Assembly: GCF_025642255.1 (NCBI RefSeq)
Contig: NZ_CP106759.1
Span: 1,763,501 to 1,827,500, forward strand
From: Stenotrophomonas maltophilia
Lineage (GTDB): Bacteria; Pseudomonadota; Gammaproteobacteria; Xanthomonadales; Xanthomonadaceae
DNA: 64,000 nt
Reading direction: 5' to 3'
A program made the position numbers and the translations under genes. Shown here piece by piece: positions 8,707-16,666 of the stretch (position 1 is the first letter of the stretch; each line of letters begins with the position of its first letter). Under the pieces are notes generated by a model that was given only the letters and a program-made list of their open reading frames with translations, searched no databases and was not told the DNA's origin.

Positions 8707-10296
8707 ATGAAATCGCCCGCTGCGTGGCTGTGCTGCCTGTTGCTGACCTCGCCGGCCTGGGCTGCGGATGCGGTTGTCAGCGGCAAGGTCTACCTGGAAC
8801 GCGACGGCAGGCCCGGCCGTGGTGCGACCGACCCGGGCCTGGCCGGGGTGCAGGTGTCCAACGGCGAGCGCATCGTGAAGACCGCAGCCGATGGCAGCTA
8901 CAGCCTGCCCGTGCGCGAGGGCCAGACGGTGTTCGTGATCAAGCCGGATGCGTACGCGTTCCCGAAGGCGAGCGACGGGCTGCCGTCGTTCTGGCGTCAT
9001 TTCCAGCCCAACGGCTCGCCTGCACTGAAGTACGGTGGCATCGCCGCAACCGGCGATGCCACCCGCAACTGGGACTTCGCGCTGCAGACGGATCGTCATG
9101 ACAACCGGCGTGGTTTCCAGATGCTGGTGTTCACTGATTCACAGACCGCGAGCCTCAAGGACATCGGCTACTACCAGCAGTCCATCGTGGCGCCGCTGGT
9201 CGGCCAGACCCGGGCGCGGCTTGGCACGACGCTCGGCGATATCGTCAATGATGACCTGACGCTGTATCCGGCCATCAACAAGGTCACCACGCAGCTGGGC
9301 GTGCCGTGGTTCCATGTGCCGGGCAATCACGATCTCGATTTCGATGCCGCCGTTGACGAGCATTCGCTGGACAGCTGGCGCAACGTCTACGGCCCGGACA
9401 CGTACGCTGTGGAGGAGGGCGGTGCCAGCTTCGTGTTCCTCGATGATGTGGTGTACGACCCGAAGGCGAGGCCGAGCTACGTCGGTGGCCTGCGCGAGGA
9501 ACAGTTCGCGTTCCTTGCCGCCTACCTCAAGGGTCTGCATCGCGACCGCCTGCTGGTGCTGGGCATGCACATTCCGCTGTTCGATGCAGCGCCGGGTCGT
9601 GAGAGCTTCCGGCACGCCGACCGGCAGCGCCTGTTCGACCTGCTGAAGGACTTCCGCAACGTGCTGGTCCTGAGCGGCCACAGCCACACCCAGCAGCATG
9701 TCTACCATGGCAAGGCCGAGGGCTGGCACGGCGAGAAACCGCTGCACGAGTACAACGTCGGTGCCAACTGCGGCGCGTTCTGGTCCGGTGTGAAGGATGC
9801 TGCCGGTGTGCCGGACAGCACCATGAGCGACGGCACGCCAAAGGGCTACGCGTTGCTGGATGTGGCTGGCAACGGCAGCTATCGCCTGCAGTATCGCGTG
9901 GCCGGCGCGCCAGCCAGCGAACAGATCGGCCTGCATGCGCCGAAGGTGCTGCGCCAGGGCGCGTATCCGGCGTGGGGCGTGTACGCCAACGTGTACATGG
10001 GTGAGGACGCGAGCGTGGTCGAGTACCGCGTGGACGGTGGGGCATGGCAGCCGATGAAGCAGGTCCGCCAGCCCGACCCGCGGCTGCTGGTGGAGAACGC
10101 GGCGGACGACCTGTCCAGCGTGCTGCGCGGTTACGATCGCTCGCCGGAGGCCACCGCTTCGCCGCATCTGTGGCGCGGCGCGCTGCCCACCCACCTGGCC
10201 GTGGGCGACCACAGGATCGACGTGCGTTCGACCCAGCCGGATGGTGCGGTATTCACCGCCACCACCCGTTATAGTCTGCAGACCGCAGAGCCCTGA
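8707..10296 (+). CDS. Secreted calcineurin-like metallophosphoesterase
   Basis: A 529-residue exported protein. The signal peptide ends about AWAADAV (residues 1-20), an Ig/CNA-B-like N-terminal domain (to about 125) contains AGVQVSNGERIVKTAADGSY, and the metallophosphoesterase core has FTDSQ (Asp144), GDIVND (from 177), GNHD (206-209) and GHSH (324-327). A separate C-terminal domain follows. This three-part layout matches the MetallophosN / phosphoesterase / MetallophosC proteins. The first metal motif reads DSQ where DxH is usual, so one ligand is changed. Start ATG 8707 is preferred over the in-frame TTG at 8701. The substrate is unknown. It lies alone between the his operon and glk, and membership of the glycan regulon is possible but unsupported by an operator. 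Confidence 0.85.
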   Translation: MKSPAAWLCCLLLTSPAWAADAVVSGKVYLERDGRPGRGATDPGLAGVQVSNGERIVKTAADGSYSLPVREGQTVFVIKPDAYAFPKASDGLPSFWRHFQPNGSPALKYGGIAATGDATRNWDFALQTDRHDNRRGFQMLVFTDSQTASLKDIGYYQQSIVAPLVGQTRARLGTTLGDIVNDDLTLYPAINKVTTQLGVPWFHVPGNHDLDFDAAVDEHSLDSWRNVYGPDTYAVEEGGASFVFLDDVVYDPKARPSYVGGLREEQFAFLAAYLKGLHRDRLLVLGMHIPLFDAAPGRESFRHADRQRLFDLLKDFRNVLVLSGHSHTQQHVYHGKAEGWHGEKPLHEYNVGANCGAFWSGVKDAAGVPDSTMSDGTPKGYALLDVAGNGSYRLQYRVAGAPASEQIGLHAPKVLRQGAYPAWGVYANVYMGEDASVVEYRVDGGAWQPMKQVRQPDPRLLVENAADDLSSVLRGYDRSPEATASPHLWRGALPTHLAVGDHRIDVRSTQPDGAVFTATTRYSLQTAEP

Positions 10297-10429
10297 TCCG
10301 CAGGTGCCGCTGCGCGCTGCGTCCGGGCTGCCGCCACCCGGGCGCTGCGGACAAGGCCATGGCAGGGTCGGCATGCCGGCGCGGCGCCGCGCTAGGCAAA
10401 GCGACCCTGATGCCTGAGAATCGGTGCGA

Positions 10430-10443
10430 TTCAATCGATTCAA
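10430..10443 (+). promoter_or_regulatory. LacI-type operator in the glk leader
   Basis: The 14-bp palindrome TTCAATCGATTCAA, read on the other strand as TTGAATCGATTGAA, differs at 2 of 14 positions from the TTGAATCGATCTAA copies found in front of the mannosidase locus. It ends 10 bp before the GTG at 10454, a position where repressor binding would block transcription. It also argues that glk starts at 10454, not at the in-frame GTG at 10424. Confidence 0.65.
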
Positions 10444-10453
10444 GCAGGCCAGA

Positions 10454-11476
10454 GTGACCATCGCAGCAGTGCCCCCGGTTTCCACCGACTCCTCCCGCGG
10501 CGGTCTTCCGCGAAGCCTGGTCGTCGCCGATGTCGGCGGTACCTTTGCCCGCCTGGCGCTGGCTGAAACGCTGCCGGGACAGGCGCCACGGCTGGGCAGT
10601 CATCGCACCTACGCGTGTGCCGATCATTCCAGCCTGGCGGCGATTCTGGCCGACTTCACCCGGAGCCTCGCACTGCCGGTGCGGTCGGCGGTGGTCGCCA
10701 TCGCCGGCCTGCTCGATGGCGATGTGCTGATCAACGCCAATCTGCCGTGGACGGTGTCGTTGTCCGCCACCCGCGCACAGTCCGGTCTGGACGATCTGCA
10801 GCTCATCAATGATTTCGAGGCGGTGGCACTGGCCATTCCCTACCTGCAGGCCGACACCCTGGTTCCATTGAACGGCGATGCCGACCCGGCGATGGCATTC
10901 CCGGCGCTGGTGCTGGGGGCCGGTACCGGCCTGGGCGCGGCGCTGCGCTTCGCCGATGGCGGGCGTCCGGTGCTGCCCAGCGAGATCGGCCACGCTGCCC
11001 TGGGGGCCGGCAACGCGCTGGAGCTGGAGGTGCTGGGCAGGCTGCTGCAGCGGTGGCCACATGTGGACAACGAGCGTGTGCTGTCCGGCAGCGGTCTGAT
11101 GAATCTGTATCCGTGCCTGTGCGAGCTGCGTGGCGTCACTCCGGTGTGGTCCAGCACCGAAGCGCTGATCGGCGCCGCACGCAGCGGCGAAGACGCACTT
11201 GCAGTGGAGACGCTGCAGGTGTTCTGCGCCTGGCTGGGCAGCCTGGCCGGCGATGCCGCCATCGCCGTGGGGGCCCGCTCGGTGTACCTGGCGGGCGGCA
11301 TTTCCACCCACGTGCAGGATTTCCTCGCCGATGGCCGCTTCCGCGAGCGCTTCCTCAACAAGGGCGTGCTGGCCGACGTGCTGCGGCAGGTGCCGGTATG
11401 GCGGGTCGAACACGGCCAACTGGGCGTGCTGGGCGCCGCCGTCTGGCATGCGGCGCGGTACCCCGTACACGATTGA
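10454..11476 (+). CDS. glk: Glucokinase (Glk family)
   Basis: Cytoplasmic ATP-dependent hexokinase of the bacterial Glk family. The start chosen is GTG 10454, giving 340 residues. Motifs in order are VVADVGGTFARLAL (phosphate 1), the sugar-binding INDFEAVALAIPYL with its catalytic Asp, LGAGTGLGAALR (phosphate 2), SEIGHAALG and LSGSGLMNLY. The family acts on glucose; activity on another hexose or GlcNAc cannot be excluded from sequence. It is followed after 50 bp by a glycosylasparaginase and then cutC, and carries a LacI-type operator in its leader, so it seems to serve the glycan regulon. Confidence 0.9.
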   Translation: MTIAAVPPVSTDSSRGGLPRSLVVADVGGTFARLALAETLPGQAPRLGSHRTYACADHSSLAAILADFTRSLALPVRSAVVAIAGLLDGDVLINANLPWTVSLSATRAQSGLDDLQLINDFEAVALAIPYLQADTLVPLNGDADPAMAFPALVLGAGTGLGAALRFADGGRPVLPSEIGHAALGAGNALELEVLGRLLQRWPHVDNERVLSGSGLMNLYPCLCELRGVTPVWSSTEALIGAARSGEDALAVETLQVFCAWLGSLAGDAAIAVGARSVYLAGGISTHVQDFLADGRFRERFLNKGVLADVLRQVPVWRVEHGQLGVLGAAVWHAARYPVHD

Positions 11477-11526
11477 TCGGTGCTGCCGGCATCGGGCCGG
11501 CGACACGTTGCAGACTGGGAGGCAAC

Positions 11527-12525
11527 ATGGTGGATCGCAGGCAGTTCCTGCAGGCCGGAGCGCTGGCGGCAGGCATGGCCGCCCTGCCGGGCGTACAGGC
11601 ACGTGTGCAGGGCGGAGCGAAGGTGGTCTCGACCTGGGACTTCGGTGTGCCGGCCAACCAGGCGGCATGGAAGGTCCTGGCGCAGGGCGGCAGTGCCCTG
11701 GACGCAGTGGAGGCCGGCGCACGCTGGGCCGAGAGCGAGCTGTGCAATCCCACCGTGGGCCATTGCGGCAATCCGGATCGGGAGGGCGTGCTGAGCCTGG
11801 ACGCGAGCATCATGGACGGAGATGGCCGCTGCGGTGCGGTGGCCGCGCTGGTCGACATCCCGCACCCGGTGTCGGTGGCCCGCAAAGTGATGGAAAACAG
11901 CCCGCACGTGTTGCTGGTGGGTGAAGGGGCGCAGCAGTTCGCCGTGCAGCAGGGCTTCGAGCGCAGGCGTCTGCTGACGCCGCAGGCCGAAGCGGCCTGG
12001 CGCGAGTGGTTGAAGACCGAGAAGTACCAGCCCCAGATCAACGCCGAGCGACGTGGCCTTCCCGGCAACAGCGACAACCACGACACCATCGGCATGCTGG
12101 CGCTGGATGCCCGGGGCCATCTCGCCGGTGCCTGCACCACCAGCGGCATGGCCTGGAAACTGCACGGCCGGGTCGGCGACAGTCCGATCATCGGCGCCGG
12201 CCTGTACGTCGACAACGAGGTCGGTGCCGCCACCGCATCGGGCGTGGGCGAAGAGATGATCCGCAATGCGGCCTCGTTCCTGGTGGTCGAGCTGATGCGC
12301 CAGGGTCGAACGCCCGCCCAGGCCTGCCGTGAGGCGATCGACCGCGTGGTACGCAAGCGTCCCGAGGCAAGCAGGACCCTGCAGGTGTGCTTCCTGGCCA
12401 TGAACAAGCAGGGCGAGGTGGGCGCCTATGCGCTGCATCGCGGTTTCGTCTATGCCGTCTGCGATGCGCAGCGCCAGGACGACCTGCGCGATTCACCGTC
12501 GATCTACACGAGCACACAGGCGTGA
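11527..12525 (+). CDS. N4-(beta-N-acetylglucosaminyl)-L-asparaginase (glycosylasparaginase)
   Basis: An N-terminal-nucleophile hydrolase that cuts the GlcNAc-asparagine bond of N-glycan cores. The N-terminus MVDRRQFLQAG followed by a hydrophobic stretch to about residue 26 looks like a twin-arginine signal, so export of the folded enzyme is likely. The precursor has 332 residues. The autocleavage site is SDNHD/TIGM, with nucleophile Thr187, followed by CTTSGMAWKLHGRVGDSPI and GAGLYVDNEVGAATASG, the family substrate-binding stretches also known from the flavobacterial and human enzymes. Start ATG 11527 has GGAGG upstream. The stop overlaps cutC. The neighbourhood of glk, a TonB receptor and shared operators fits glycopeptide salvage. 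Confidence 0.9.
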   Translation: MVDRRQFLQAGALAAGMAALPGVQARVQGGAKVVSTWDFGVPANQAAWKVLAQGGSALDAVEAGARWAESELCNPTVGHCGNPDREGVLSLDASIMDGDGRCGAVAALVDIPHPVSVARKVMENSPHVLLVGEGAQQFAVQQGFERRRLLTPQAEAAWREWLKTEKYQPQINAERRGLPGNSDNHDTIGMLALDARGHLAGACTTSGMAWKLHGRVGDSPIIGAGLYVDNEVGAATASGVGEEMIRNAASFLVVELMRQGRTPAQACREAIDRVVRKRPEASRTLQVCFLAMNKQGEVGAYALHRGFVYAVCDAQRQDDLRDSPSIYTSTQA

Positions 12526-13262
12526 GCACGCGGCTCACCCTGGAGATCGCCAGCAACTCGCTGGCTTCGGCGTTGGCCGCGCAGGCCGGTGGTGCCGACC
12601 GCATCGAACTGTTCGACAACCTTGCCGAGGGCGGCACCACACCGTCGTTCGCCAGCATCGCCATGGCCCGCGAACGCCTGTCGATTCCGCTGTTCGTGCT
12701 GGTGCGGCCGCGGCCGGGCGATTTCCACTACGACGCCCTGGAGGCCGAGCTGATGCTGCGCGATATCGCACAGTGCCGTGCGCTGGGCTGCGATGGCGTG
12801 GTGATCGGTGCGTTGGACCGGCAGGGCGATATCGATCTGCCCCTGTGCCGCGTGCTCATCCAGGCGGCGGGTCCGCTGCAGGTGACGTTCCACCGTGCCT
12901 TCGACGCCGCGCGTGACCTTCCGGCGGCGTTGGAGCAGGTGATCGCTCTGGGGTGCAGCCGTGTATTGACGTCTGGCGGACAGGCCAGCGCGGTTGCCGG
13001 TGTCGACGTGCTGGAAGGCCTGGTCGCCCGGGCGGCGGGGCGCATCAGCGTGATGGCGGGTGCTGGCCTGAACCCGGCCAACATCGCTGCGGTGGCGCGG
13101 CACAGCGGCTGCGTTGAGCTGCACGCGTCGGCCAAGAGCCGCCGGCACTCGGCCATGCAGTTCCACAACCCGGCACTGCGCGGGCTGGACCCGCACTGGG
13201 ATCAGACCGATGCCGCAATCGTGGCGGGGCTGCGGCGGGCGCTGGACGGCGATCTGTCCTGA
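12522..13262 (+). CDS. cutC: CutC family protein
   Basis: A 246-residue TIM-barrel protein of the CutC family, once named for copper homeostasis; its true reaction is unsettled. It starts with GTG 12522, overlapping the asparaginase stop by 4 bp. Characteristic stretches are LEIASNSLASALAAQAGGADRIELFDNLAEGG, split here as LEIASNSLASA and ADRIELFDNLAEGG, then LVRPRPGDFHY, GVVIGALDRQGDID, TFHRAFDAA and LTSGGQASA. The tight coupling to glycosylasparaginase and glk suggests a sugar-related role here rather than copper, although a true copper module lies 3.5 kb downstream. The sugar role is inference. Confidence 0.88.
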   Translation: MSTRLTLEIASNSLASALAAQAGGADRIELFDNLAEGGTTPSFASIAMARERLSIPLFVLVRPRPGDFHYDALEAELMLRDIAQCRALGCDGVVIGALDRQGDIDLPLCRVLIQAAGPLQVTFHRAFDAARDLPAALEQVIALGCSRVLTSGGQASAVAGVDVLEGLVARAAGRISVMAGAGLNPANIAAVARHSGCVELHASAKSRRHSAMQFHNPALRGLDPHWDQTDAAIVAGLRRALDGDLS

Positions 13263-13442
13263 TACCGGGCGAAGTCGGTTCCGCGCGGGTCTGCCGCTCG
13301 CGTGTCATCAGTTCATCTCCGGCCTGCGGCGGCCAACCTGCGCAAGCCACTGATTCATCGACTTTTCAAGCGGGGATGGCAGCGGATCCGCAGCGGCGTG
13401 TTGCGCCGCGGAATGCTCTCTCCGGTTCAGCCGTGCTTTAGT

Positions 13443-13456
13443 TTGGATCGATCCAC
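13443..13456 (+). promoter_or_regulatory. LacI-type operator upstream of TonB receptor
   Basis: TTGGATCGATCCAC, a near-perfect palindrome on the core GGATCGATCC, lies in the 295-bp gap (13263-13557) before the receptor gene. It matches 11 of 14 positions of the TTGGATCGATCTAA copy at 23306. The rest of the gap shows no gene; the 5' leader of the receptor would be about 100 bases. Confidence 0.6.
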
Positions 13457-13557
13457 AGGGGGGCGCCGGAACCGGCTTGAACCGACCCGGCACCTGGATC
13501 TTCCGTAGTGCCGCGCCACCACCCATCAGTGCGACCACACCCTCCGAGAGCGACCAC

Positions 13558-16515
13558 ATGGCTCAGTTCGTCCGCAATCGTCGTCACCTGCTGTCCCAGG
13601 CCCTGGTCCTGGCCCTGCTTCCGCTGGCTGCCAATGCACAGGAAGTCTCAGGCTCGTCCACCAAGGATCTCGACGCGGTCACCGTCACTGGCTCGCGCAT
13701 CAAGCGCGCCAGCGTCGAAGGCCCAGCTCCCGTCAACGTGATCACCGCGCAGCAGATCCAGAAGGAAGGCTTTGTCAGCGTGTACGATGCGCTGAAGACA
13801 TTGACCGAAGCCACCGGCACCGTGGAGGCGGCGTCGCAGTGGGGCTCGCACACGCCCAACGCCAGCGGCCTGAATCTGCGCGGGATGGGCCCCAACCGCT
13901 CACTGCTGCTGGTCAATGGCCGTCGCGTGGCCGACTACCCGTTGCCCTATGGCGGGGAGACCAATTTCTCCAACTACGGCAACATTCCCGCCGCGGCGGT
14001 GGAGCGCATCGAGGTCCTGACCGGCGGCGCCTCTGCGATCTACGGCTCGGATGCCATTGCAGGCGTGGTCAACGTCATCCTGAAGACCCACTACGACGGC
14101 GACGAAGTGCGCGTGCGCGGCGGCACCTCCACTGAAGGTGGTCGCGATACCTGGGATCTGTCGTGGGCGGGTGGCAGGACCGGAGACAACTGGAGCGTGA
14201 CCTACGCGCTGCAGTACGCCAAGCGCGATCCGCTGTTCGGCCGTGACCGGCCGCAGATGGATGATGCCGATGATGCGCCGCGCCCTTCCTGGAACATGGA
14301 ACAGCGCAAGGTCGGTTTCCGTCCTACCGCCGGCCTGGCCCTGATCGACCCGGGTACCGGCCAGCGACTGGCGCCGCCGACCGGCACCTGCGAGAAGTTC
14401 GACGGCGAGTACTACACCGCCGATCGACTGGTCTACAACTACAACACCGATACGATCACCAATACCGGGCAGTTGTGTGGCATGACGGCCGACTATGCCA
14501 ACTGGCTGCTGACCGGTGGTGCCGAGAATGTGTCCGGCAATCTGTATGCCACGTTCGATTTCGACAGCGACCTGCAGGGCTGGACCAACCTGGCGGTGTA
14601 CCGGTCGGAGGCGATCTGGGGGACCAATCCGCCCAGCGTGACGCTCATCGATGATGACAACGGCTACTACTGGGATGCCAACCGCAACCGCGCGATCCTG
14701 GGCGTGCGCCAGTTCACGCCCAACGAAGTGGGCGGCCTGGACACCCTTCGCAACACCAACCGGGAGCTGTCCTGGGACTGGAGTGCAGGCCTGCGCGGGC
14801 GCCTGGCGGACCGCTTCGACTGGAGTGCCACCATCGGCCGTTCCTACTACCGCGTGGAAGAGCGGCAGAATGTAGTGGACGAGCAGAAGTCCTATGACTT
14901 CTTCCTCGGCCCGCGCCTGGGTACGACGGCGGATGGTGAAGCGATCTACGCACTGGACGAAGCACGCTGGTGGAACCCGCTCACGCCGGACCAGTACTGG
15001 CAGATGGGTACGGTGGCGAAGAACCGTGCGTCTTCCTGGGTCAACCAGGCGTCGGCGGACATCACCGGTGAGTTGTTCCAGGGCTGGGCGGGGCCTGTTT
15101 CGTTCGCGGCGGTGGCCGAGGTGGCGCAACAGGGATATCACCTCGCTCCCGACCCTCGCGCCGGCATCGATTTCGACCTGCAGAACGTTGATCGCGGTGG
15201 CGGCGAGCGCACGCGCTACTCGGCGGGCGTGGAGTTCAAGATTCCACTGCTGGACAGCGTGATCGCCACCGCGGCGGCACGCTATGACCGTTACGGCAGT
15301 TACAAGGCCGACGCCAATGCAGAGGCGCTGGACATCGGCAGCCAGAAGGAGACCACCTGGAATGTCGGTCTGGAATGGCGGCCGGTGGAGTCGCTGCTGG
15401 TACGCGGTTCCTACGCCACCAGCTTCCACGCGCCTGACATGCACTACCTGCTGGGGCAGCCCAGCAGTTCCGAGGTGCAGACCTATGACCGCCTGCGTTG
15501 CATCGAAAGCGGTGCCTATCTGGTCAACAACTGTGGAGTGGGCAATACCGATGTCTGGTACACGTTCGACGTGAATCGTCGCGGTACTCCGCTGCTGCGC
15601 TCGGAAACGGGGGATTCATGGACGGTCGGATTCGTCTGGGATGTGATGTCCAATCTTTCGATCAGTGCCGACTACTGGGCGATCAAGCTGGAGGACATGA
15701 TCGTCGATGTCGGCGCCGACGAGGTGCTGGCCAGCGAAGCGGGCTGCCGCACGGGCCTGAACATCGACGGCACGCCGTGGGCCAATCCGGCCGGTGCGGA
15801 CTACTGCGCCGGCATCCTCGCGCGCGTGAACCGCGACAGCAATGGCCGCCTGGTGTCGATCGAGCGGGGGCCGTTCAACCTGGCCAGCCGGGAGGTCCGC
15901 GGTATCGACCTGACCGCGCGTTACCGGTGGGACAGCGCAGCATGGGGAAGCTTCCAGTTCGGCGTGAACTACACCAACCAGCTGTCGACCAAGGAGCAGC
16001 GCTATGCCGCGGATCCGAATCCGCAGCGCCGTGACCGCGACCTGCGCAGCAAGCTGCGAGCGAGCCTGGCCTGGCAGCGTGGTCACTGGAACGCGAATGT
16101 GTACGCCGACCGCATCGGCTCGGTGCCGGGCGTGCGTTACCACTGGGGCACCGACCGCCTGGACAATCCCGGCGGCTGCCTGCCGTTCTCCGATGGCTAC
16201 GCACCCAGCGACAGTCCTTCGCTGGACTGCCTGGAACCTGCCACGCGTCCCGACGGTTCGCCGAATCCGAATCCGAACGCCGGCCAGCGCACGGCGCGCT
16301 ACTACGGCCGGGTTGGACCGTTCATCACCTGGAACGTCAATGTGGGCTATCAGGTGACTGAACGCGCCAAGGTCAATGTGTACGTCAACAACGTCTTCAA
16401 CTCGGCCAGCTGGAACCACAAGGATCCCTACAAGCTGGACTACGATTTCGCGCCGACCCGGTTGCTCGGTGCGGTCGGCCGCGAGTTCGCGCTGGAATAC
16501 GTGTTCACGTTCTGA
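13558..16515 (+). CDS. TonB-dependent outer-membrane receptor
   Basis: A 985-residue TonB-dependent transporter. The signal peptide is about residues 1-28 (LLPLAANAQEV), followed by the plug domain DAVTVTGSRIKRAS, VNVITAQQIQKEGF, LNLRGMGPNRSLLLVNGRRV and VERIEVLTGGASAIYGSDAI. A long beta-barrel closes with an aromatic residue (FALEYVFTF), the outer-membrane end signal. ATG 13558 is chosen because it gives the signal peptide; the frame stays open upstream to 13477. It follows the glk-asparaginase-cutC genes and has its own LacI-type operator. I infer uptake of a glycan or glyco-asparagine, but sequence cannot name the ligand. Confidence 0.9.
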   Translation: MAQFVRNRRHLLSQALVLALLPLAANAQEVSGSSTKDLDAVTVTGSRIKRASVEGPAPVNVITAQQIQKEGFVSVYDALKTLTEATGTVEAASQWGSHTPNASGLNLRGMGPNRSLLLVNGRRVADYPLPYGGETNFSNYGNIPAAAVERIEVLTGGASAIYGSDAIAGVVNVILKTHYDGDEVRVRGGTSTEGGRDTWDLSWAGGRTGDNWSVTYALQYAKRDPLFGRDRPQMDDADDAPRPSWNMEQRKVGFRPTAGLALIDPGTGQRLAPPTGTCEKFDGEYYTADRLVYNYNTDTITNTGQLCGMTADYANWLLTGGAENVSGNLYATFDFDSDLQGWTNLAVYRSEAIWGTNPPSVTLIDDDNGYYWDANRNRAILGVRQFTPNEVGGLDTLRNTNRELSWDWSAGLRGRLADRFDWSATIGRSYYRVEERQNVVDEQKSYDFFLGPRLGTTADGEAIYALDEARWWNPLTPDQYWQMGTVAKNRASSWVNQASADITGELFQGWAGPVSFAAVAEVAQQGYHLAPDPRAGIDFDLQNVDRGGGERTRYSAGVEFKIPLLDSVIATAAARYDRYGSYKADANAEALDIGSQKETTWNVGLEWRPVESLLVRGSYATSFHAPDMHYLLGQPSSSEVQTYDRLRCIESGAYLVNNCGVGNTDVWYTFDVNRRGTPLLRSETGDSWTVGFVWDVMSNLSISADYWAIKLEDMIVDVGADEVLASEAGCRTGLNIDGTPWANPAGADYCAGILARVNRDSNGRLVSIERGPFNLASREVRGIDLTARYRWDSAAWGSFQFGVNYTNQLSTKEQRYAADPNPQRRDRDLRSKLRASLAWQRGHWNANVYADRIGSVPGVRYHWGTDRLDNPGGCLPFSDGYAPSDSPSLDCLEPATRPDGSPNPNPNAGQRTARYYGRVGPFITWNVNVGYQVTERAKVNVYVNNVFNSASWNHKDPYKLDYDFAPTRLLGAVGREFALEYVFTF

Positions 16516-16523
16516 GCCCGCGC

Positions 16524-16554
16524 CATGGATCCACCCTCGACCGGTGGGTCCATG
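16524..16554 (+). terminator. Stem-loop after TonB receptor gene
   Basis: A 12-bp stem (16524-16535 with 16543-16554, arm CATGGATCCACC, one T-G wobble) with a 7-base loop starts 8 bases after the receptor stop. No T-run follows, so it may protect the 3' end or assist Rho rather than act as an intrinsic terminator. Confidence 0.5.
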
Positions 16555-16602
16555 CCCCGCGGATGAACTGACCGCTGGGCCGCCGGACATGACAGGCTGG
16601 AT

Positions 16603-16633
16603 TTGACCTTCCCACGATGGCAAGGTTTAGCCT
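16603..16633 (+). promoter_or_regulatory. CueR-type promoter of copA
   Basis: TTGACC (-35, 16603-16608) and TAGCCT (-10, 16628-16633) are separated by 19 bp, the long spacing typical of MerR-family activated promoters. The spacer region holds the dyad ACCTTCC-N7-GCAAGGT (16606-16626), one base off the perfect CueR-type dyad. The cueR gene follows copA. This predicts copper-induced transcription. Confidence 0.85.
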
Positions 16634-16666
16634 GTTCCGGTCCAGAAGGAACCCGGGAATCCAGTC

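Noticed and set aside
13263..13557. Plus-strand open frame from 13302 and upstream extension of the receptor gene to 13477
   Set aside because: No ribosome site or family match; the receptor's signal peptide begins at ATG 13558.
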